A DNA stretch of 64,000 nucleotides from Haliclona indistincta (Eukaryota > Porifera > Demospongiae > Haplosclerida > Chalinidae): contig OZ024784.1 in assembly GCA_964017065.1 (NCBI GenBank), forward strand, positions 13,745,152 through 13,809,151, written 5' to 3'. The notes beneath the pieces were generated by a model. It ran no database searches, had not been told where the DNA came from, and saw nothing but the letters and a program-made list of their open reading frames with translations. Below, in pieces: positions 58,301 through 64,000 of the stretch (position 1 is its first letter; every line of letters starts with the position of its first letter). Position numbers and translations under genes: made by a program.

Positions 58301-61300
58301 GCTACAAGTGGAAGGAATGCAGTGGAATCACCAGCTGTCATTATTGGTTGAACATGACATCACAACGCTTGCCAAGGGATACCAACAAGCTTCCAAGATT
58401 CTCATCAATAATATATTATTTTCTATTGACAATTAGTGCACAATACATCACAGTACAAATATTAAATATAAAATGACATTGTGAAGTCAATGGTAACTAT
58501 TATTCATTTGGTCTATGTGATGTTGAGAGACATCCTGTGGTATCACGATCACGATAACCATCTGCTCCTCATGTAGTTGGACATTTTAAACTAAAATTTA
58601 GTTTGCAAATTGACAGAAACTAAGAATAAGAACAATTCATCACAAAAACAACAAAAACAACAATGATGATGCATAGTCTGTTCAGTAAATAGGACATGAT
58701 TTGCATTACCATCTATAATGAGGAAGTATAAAGACGTCATTCAATGATGGTTTTCTATGAATATCATTAAAGTGACATGAAAATACCAAACCTAATACTA
58801 TGATTTCACTATCAGCAGTAAGCAACATGTGTTGTTTTGCACAGCAGATACCAGTGTGTATCTGGCAGGATACATGTGTTTAGACAGCAACACAAGAACA
58901 TCTTTTGAATCTAGTAAACAAGCATGCTAAAATACTAGACAATGCTCATTGTAAACAGCCTCCTTGCAGTATGTTATCAATAACTTGAAATTTTCAACAC
59001 GCAACATTACATCACAGTGTGACTTAAAATAGTAACTAAGTTATTACTGAAAGAGGATGTCTCTATTTTAGAACCTAGCAACCAATAAATACAATATTGA
59101 TATACCACTACATGCATTGCAGATAATTCTAGAACAATAAGGTTAGCAAATTAGCCTTTGAACCCATGACCTTTACAATTACTATTCAAGGAGATCATAG
59201 GACATTAGTATTATTGCTGAGGAATGACATGATGGCAACCAAACAGAGCCCATTGAGCAACACAAGTTGCTAGGCAGTTGATACTAATATGGTAAAGCAG
59301 AACAAAGCTTGATCAGTACACCAGTTCAATATTGAACCCCCACCCTTGAACCATCTACCTGTGGTCATGCATGTGTCATATCTCTTACTACTGCCCAGGT
59401 TGATAGTCCGTGACTAGGGCTACTCAATGAGCCTAGAGATATAATTCATTGCATGTTGAACCACTACAAAGATTGACATTTTTTGGATCAATTTCAATGA
59501 TGATGTCATACACATCCAGGTACTAGATAACAGGCATAGTGTCATTTAGCACGCTATAAGGATGAGTTTCAAAGAAACAAGAAGATATCGATGAAGCGTG
59601 TTCAAAGAAAGGCCTATAATGCAATTAACATTAATATGAAGCCAACCGAAACAACATCTGATTATGATAAATGAAGTTCCATATTGATGCTGTCATATGG
59701 TTGCTAAGTCTTACTATGGACTTGCTTTATATTCATTGATTATTCATAGTTACTATATCACTATTAATAGGCACAGTGAATAAACTGACACAAAGATCAC
59801 ACCACAGACATAAGGTCACTAACACAGCAAATCAGATTCTATAACACCTATTGTTAGTCACATGGTTCTACAATCCCAAACAAACATACCGAAAAAATGC
59901 TATACAGTGCAAATTAAAGTTGTCCTATTTGAACAAGCTTCCTTGAACACCATCATTAACACCACCTGTTACCTGTCAGAACATTGCGCAATTCTTCCAT
60001 TAAGGACATGTTCTTGAAACACTAGTATCCTCACGTTAATATACAGGACATCTCCCACCAATGAGCGATACAAAATTCTTCCTCATAGCTGCTACACTAC
60101 CAAATATCCTCAAAGTACACACATGACAGCCATCTCAGCAAATATACACAGGAAGAATGAGCAGTTACCTGTTTGATCTTTTGTGCTTCCCAGAGCTGTA
60201 GAGAGACAGAGAGAGAGAGAGAAAGGAAAGTCATGCATGATATTTACAAATATCAAAGCAAAATATCTGTAAAGTTAAATAATCTGAAGAAGCAGTATAA
60301 TGACGAGGAAGCAAAACTTCCTCTGATGCAAGAGTCATGTCAGGAATGTATTACATATGCAGTACTCGCATTACAGCTACACAGTGTACGTGCAACTATA
60401 GTGACACGTTGCAACCATACAGCATACCACACATTCCTACTGTAGTGACTGATGCATTTTATCATCCACTTACAATCTAGTTCAAATAGTGTGGATATTA
60501 AACACACCACTATAGAATGACAGTTGCTTCCATAGACAGACACACCTGTAGGAACTACACTGGAGCGACTTGGCAATGCATGCCCATGGAGCATTGCCAA
60601 ACAATGCATCAGATCAACAGGAAATATCGTGCATTCACTGGAAACATACCTCAATAAAGTGATGCTAACAAACTATTTTGTATTAGAGTTACTCCTTCAT
60701 TGTACATCAAAGATAAGACAGTAATAAACAGAGGGGGAGTAAGTAGGAGTGCTACTATAGCCTATAGTCAACTACATCATGATGTCACAATGATGTAATC
60801 ACAGCCTCACCCACTCATCTATGCACAACAAGTTTATTTAATAATTATTGATCTATCAAACCTGAATACCATTGCAAAATCATAATTTATGATTTGGTAG
60901 TTAATTGAGGCTTAAAATGAGGCAATTTAAAACATGTATATTTCCACAGTTTACTAACTGCTGAGCTACAATGACTATCATAGTTTCTTGTTTTATAGTA
61001 CAAGCATGGACTGCATATCAACTAAGATAATCTTATGTGCAATGTGCCTTACAGCACACTCCATGCATGCACAAATAATGCTGACAAATGTCTACATCTT
61101 GCAGAACACACACATCAAGTGTGAAGCTATGATGTCATTATGACAATGCTCATTATACTCATTATTATTCATGACATATTCCCAGTCAATTGATCGTGAA
61201 TTCATTGTCATCAAATTATAACCCTTATTTGGGCAATTTATCAAATCTCTGAATCAAGCACAATTTGTAGCATCTGTGTAAGACAGTTAACAATTAACTT

Positions 61301-63216
61301 GTAAAAACAAGAATTAATTATTATGGGGAACAGTACACTAATTAATGAGGAAGCCAAGAACTAATAACTTAGAGGTCTATATAATATGTTTAGTAATAAA
61401 ATTAAAAGATAAAACCGGATTATAGCACTAATTATTACGATCTTATTCATAAATCTCGGAATATACTGTACTTGTTCAAATAGTTACACATTTTGTCAGC
61501 ATTACCGCAATACGTGCATGATTCAGTAAGTTTTACATTATATACATGTAGCTTATTCTACCACACGGTGTTACATTATTAAGTCAGAACTTGATGGAAA
61601 GCAGCAGCATAAATCATAGCAGTAAACAGGAGCTTGTTACTTGTAAACAGCACAATCAAGTAAGCGTTACTGCACTCGTTGTGTGCTTGTAGAAAAAGCT
61701 GCACCCTCCACATGCTGAATAGATAGCAGCAAACGAGCGTACAGTCTTCAGTGACCACCATGCATCCAGACGATTTTGTTCCATGCAAGCAGCTGCAAGA
61801 GACACTATCGACTCTGAATACTTTGCTAGGCGTGTAATAAACTACCTACGTCACTCTCCTTGCTCTGCTGGTAGCAAACGTCATCACTAATGCACAGTGG
61901 AATTATTTTATGCTTGGATAAAACGCTTCTTCCCCTTATGCGTTCCTGGTCATACATAAACACTATCTTTCTGATGTAACAAGTTGTAATCCTGAATCCT
62001 GATTTTTTGTTACATTACACTAAGCTCAGATGTTTGTTGCACAACTATGTTCTAAAAATAGAACATGACTAGGCAATAATCATGAATAATCAACACCTTT
62101 TTTAGCATAACACTTTGACTGCATAAACTATGTACCATTATTGTTTATATGATTGTTGAGTCATGTAATTCAAGTGCTAGTCAACTATAGACAAGATAAC
62201 AATGGATATCAGAGGGTCTTAGTTTATGAGGATCCAATCATGTTATCATAACATTATTAGACCTGCGTCATGTGACTTGCACAAAACTAACTCACTAGAC
62301 CATGTGATTAAGTATTGTAACTGTACACACCCATAGTGTCAATTTTCTGCAACTATAGTATAATTATTATAATCTGACCCTTAAGCGTAGTGATATAATA
62401 CTCACCTGTTTGTCAGTAACTCCAGCCTTCATTCTTCCTGCACTAAAGTCCTCCAGTAGCTTCACTGATCTCTGGAGCCTCTCCTGTAAACACAAAGACA
62501 AGTTGATTAGTCTGAGTAACCATTAGGTCACCCTGACCTCCTCCTCACTAACACACAACAGAACAGTACTTCAGACCCTAGTACTAAAACAATGCATTTG
62601 ATCACACTTAGATCTCCCAAAAAATATTTGATCACACACTTTCATCTTCTAATGACTTCACCAACCTACTGTAACTGTCCAAGCAACCACAATAAAGGAA
62701 CTAACAATTTATTATGTCTCATAGAAATCTATGACTCCCACTGCCAAATTTTGTGAGAAATGGCACTTATTCTGCAACACCCAGCAACTACACCTTACTG
62801 TTCACATGTGAGACTAGCATGTGTGAGTCTAGCCTGAACACCAAGCACTCACTTCAGACACAAACAGAGTTCTTGGGTCGACCACGTCAAGAAAATGGCG
62901 TAATCTGCCTTGAAATCTTGACTGAGGAAGAAAGGTATCATTACAAACATGAAGAGTACATTACTAATGTCTACACCTTGTAGTCACAAAGGTTTTGTGT
63001 GACGTGTCATGTTTTTAACTCAAACCACTTCACATGCTCAAGTACAACACAACTTGTAATAATTCTAGGAAGAGCATTCTTTAGTTCATGCAGTGAACGG
63101 CGGCGCAACTATACAGTCGCTGCCAGGCTCGTTACCTGGTCAAATCTTGACTTTCCCAAAGCAAATGAAGGGTATTCAGCATTGGTGGTCCTGTCAGTAG
63201 CGCCATTGATAGCCAT
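46435..63216 (-). CDS. SFXN1: Sideroflexin, mitochondrial serine/amino-acid carrier family (SFXN1/3-like)
   Basis: Fourteen exons: 63216-63136, 62921-62853, 62483-62406, 60195-60169, 57783-57729, 57680-57655, 57070-57017, 55312-55256, 55203-55138, 50576-50486, 49377-49262, 49078-48993, 48306-48189 and 46512-46435. Phases close to 333 aa, the usual family length. Sideroflexins are multi-pass inner-mitochondrial-membrane proteins; SFXN1 imports serine for one-carbon metabolism. Matches: [58 protein letters not shown] (the family HPDT and NQS-NYANR motifs), [55 protein letters not shown] at the end. The gene spans ~16.8 kb, far looser than its neighbours, and its introns carry several mobile elements. 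The exact paralogue (1, 2 or 3) is not decided. Confidence 0.92.
47452..48108. mobile_element. Mutator-like non-autonomous DNA element with ~150-bp TIRs and 9-bp TSD
   Basis: 657 bp inside the last intron of sideroflexin. Both ends begin TAGTCTAGCGC and stay alike for ~150 bp (GACCCTCT, CTAGCCAAACTCGCAAGAT, ATTACCCGAATTTCGG, TATTACGTCAACA). The flanks are a perfect 9-bp duplication, TATGCCCAC at 47443-47451 and 48109-48117. Long TIRs with a 9-bp TSD are the hallmark of Mutator-like elements. Each TIR holds its own hairpin (GACCCTCTCCCGC with GCGGGAGAGGGTC). The ~350-bp interior (47603-47955) is CpG-rich and unlike its surroundings, with no transposase. Confidence 0.85.
49575..49741. mobile_element. 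MITE with TATAGTAGGTAATTTTGGCG-type ends
   Basis: GTATAGTAGGTAATTTTGGC at the left is inversely matched by CGCCAAAACTTGGACCCTAC at the right, with internal CACCAAAATTCACCAAAACG. A decayed relative lies at ~48594-48720 (GTAATTCCGGCAGGAG, GGCGAATAGTCAAG). Intronic, non-coding. Confidence 0.55.
52140..53902. mobile_element. Fold-back element with ~0.45-0.55-kb arms around a minisatellite
   Basis: The left arm (52140-52691) and right arm (53464-53902) are inverted copies: left AAAGCACCAAACTTTTTCCT and GCATTCTGACAACTTTTAT recur inverted at the right, as does the innermost CTCCGCTGTTCACTTGTAGC. The left arm has ~100 extra bp. Between the arms lie a minisatellite and ~190 bp of decayed coding sequence with the motif [13 protein letters not shown], then [11 protein letters not shown], a string I associate with unclassified invertebrate transposon-linked ORFs. 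In a sideroflexin intron. Confidence 0.8.
52711..53275. repeat. Minisatellite, ~22-bp unit, about 25 copies
   Basis: Units alternate between CTGTAAGATAGTGCAAGAAA and CTGTCAGATAGAGTTAGAAA types with higher-order repetition (blocks recur at 52711, 52977 and so on). Located in the core of the fold-back element. Confidence 0.92.
55318..55388. repeat. (AG)n microsatellite beside a sideroflexin acceptor site
   Basis: Interrupted AG/GA run, about 70 bp. On the sideroflexin strand it is (CT)n immediately before the exon starting at 55312, extending that exon's polypyrimidine tract. Confidence 0.9.
57904..58007. mobile_element. Palindromic MITE with ~43-bp GC-rich arms
   Basis: GCGGGAAATATGACCCGTTA, TATCCCGCGGGAAAGGG at the left are inverted at the right (CCCTTTCCCGAGGGATATAA, CGGGTCGTACGTCCCGC). 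A third solo arm copy lies at ~58070-58100 (GGAGGGAAATATGACCCG, TTATATCCCTC). Intronic, non-coding. Confidence 0.7.
60196..62405. other. Long sideroflexin intron, no gene recognised
   Basis: AT-rich 2.2-kb intron with a short (GA)n tract at ~60200-60222 next to the acceptor. Nothing else is supported. Likewise the introns 50577-55137 and 57784-60168 hold only the elements listed separately. Confidence 0.5.
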
Positions 63217-63419
63217 TGTCCTTCTCCAATATTCTACACGATGCAGGAAGAAACTGCTAAAGGTGACGTCACGGCCGGAATGTGTAATTATAGAGCGATG
63301 AATAACCTGCTCATTATCATACGTGTCTACCAGTATAAAAGGCAAGAGCAGTTGGGAAGACCCCAGTTCAAATCAAATAGCAAGTCAGTCAATCTTATTA
63401 TCAACAATAACATTTGACC
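63217..63419. promoter_or_regulatory. Bidirectional promoter between sideroflexin and the DUSP gene
   Basis: 203 bp between divergent start codons. TGACGTCACGGCCGG at ~63263 contains a perfect CRE/ATF palindrome (TGACGTCA), and ACCAGTATAAAAGGC at ~63330 a TATA box oriented toward the phosphatase gene. CRE plus TATA suits a stress- or growth-inducible MKP gene. Confidence 0.7.
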
Positions 63420-64000
63420 ATGTGTAGTTTCAATTGGATCTCAAGCGAGGAGCTAGCCTGCTTGGTCACTGTTGGACCAGCTCCATTGCTGATCGATATG
63501 CGATCGTGTGCCCAGTTTTGTGTGAAACATATCAAAGAAGCGCAAAACCTTAGCTTCTCACCCATCCTAGTGCGGAGAATGCTGAAAGGCTCCATTGCAC
63601 TGGACTCGCTCATTACGGATCATGACTTGTTACAGCGTCTAGCCAGCTCTGGTAAAGTAGTGCTGTACGACAACTGTTCGTGCCAGTCTGAAACGCGTCC
63701 TGAGCTAGTGAGATTTGCTGAGATTCTCATGGGTCGCTTTGGAGCAGCCAACCTTGCACTCAAAGTTCTAAACGGTAAGCAACATAAGCTAATATTGTTA
63801 AAAAACTGTGTTTACAAATTATTATGATTCTTTGCAGGAGGCATGAATTCCTTTTATGCTGTGTGCCCACAACTATGCACAACACCAAGTGGCCGAGGAG
63901 CAGCCTCTCCTAGTCGTGTGACCTTGGACTCAGCCAGTATCAGAGCAATAGCCACTCCAGAAGCAACTCCAGTTGAAGTCCTTCCATTCCTCTTCCTCGG
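63420..64000 (+). CDS. MAP-kinase phosphatase (rhodanese + dual-specificity phosphatase), 5' part
   Basis: Exon 1 is 63420-63774, exon 2 begins at 63838 (phase closes, NG|GMNSF) and leaves the window. The first ~120 residues form a rhodanese/CH2 domain used by MKPs to dock MAP kinases: LLIDMRSCAQFCVKHIKEAQ, RRMLKG (basic kinase-interaction patch is modest), VVLYDNCS, GRFGAANLALKVLNGGMNSF. After a linker, VEVLPFLFLG is the standard first strand of the dual-specificity phosphatase domain (human PVEILPFLYLG type). The catalytic HCxxxxxR loop lies beyond the edge. Subfamily (DUSP1/2/4/5 versus DUSP6/7/9) not decided. Confidence 0.88.

Noticed and set aside
1..64000. Search by eye for tRNA, rRNA and snRNA genes
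   Set aside because: No stretch with A/B-box spacing plus cloverleaf pairing, and no rRNA-like conserved block, was found. A covariance-model scan was not possible, so small RNAs could have been missed.

Overview
The window is nuclear DNA of an animal with a compact, AT-rich genome, most likely a demosponge. The coding genes are metazoan (wolframin, sideroflexin, NEDD1, CHMP7, CFAP99, ATP synthase subunit e, a cytochrome b561 reductase, a RING-H2 ligase, an alpha-arrestin, a MAP-kinase-phosphatase-like gene, a SAM/SH2 adaptor and Frizzled-CRD-like surface proteins). They are cut by short GT-AG introns, often about 50-80 bp, and lie head to head or tail to head with small gaps. The sponge assignment is inferred from gene content and architecture; no species could be fixed. 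Exon models were built by hand: splice sites were chosen so that reading phase closes exactly and the protein matches the family as remembered. No database search was run.

Layout. 1-2522: three tandem copies (the first cut by the window edge) of a secreted glycosidase-like gene. 2621-3906: a head-to-head pair, cytochrome b561 reductase (-) and ATP synthase subunit e (+). 4294-8593: a one-pass membrane RING-H2 ubiquitin ligase and wolframin (+). 9845-15609: a 26-exon adaptor with an N-terminal SAM domain, a long proline-rich and tyrosine-motif middle and a C-terminal SH2 domain, the SLP-76/BLNK architecture. 15890-19126: NEDD1 (+). 19311-20246: a single-exon alpha-arrestin (+).

20429-34687 is the most rearranged part. 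It holds three related genes encoding strings of ubiquitin-like folds without a conjugating di-glycine tail, one complete CHMP7 gene (-) and a 5'-truncated CHMP7 copy. The arrangement is explained by a tandem segmental duplication with a readable junction near 28353, where CHMP7 exon 2 is joined to the last part of a ubiquitin-like gene. Later mobile-element insertions sit in only one of the two units.

35019-41046 is CFAP99 (-), an axonemal protein with 23 reconstructed exons. 41269-44470 holds two tandem paralogues for probably GPI-anchored, cysteine-rich, Frizzled-CRD-like proteins. 46435-63216 is sideroflexin (-), a 333-aa protein spread over about 16.8 kb whose introns hold several mobile elements: a 657-bp inverted-repeat element with a perfect 9-bp target duplication (Mutator-like), a fold-back element with a minisatellite core, and palindromic MITEs. 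A 203-bp divergent promoter separates sideroflexin from a rhodanese-dual-specificity-phosphatase gene that runs off the right edge.

Most genes are unlinked housekeeping functions. The groups that belong together are the tandem paralogue sets (glycosidase-like, ubiquitin-like, CRD-like). No rRNA, tRNA, CRISPR array or prokaryotic operon was seen.
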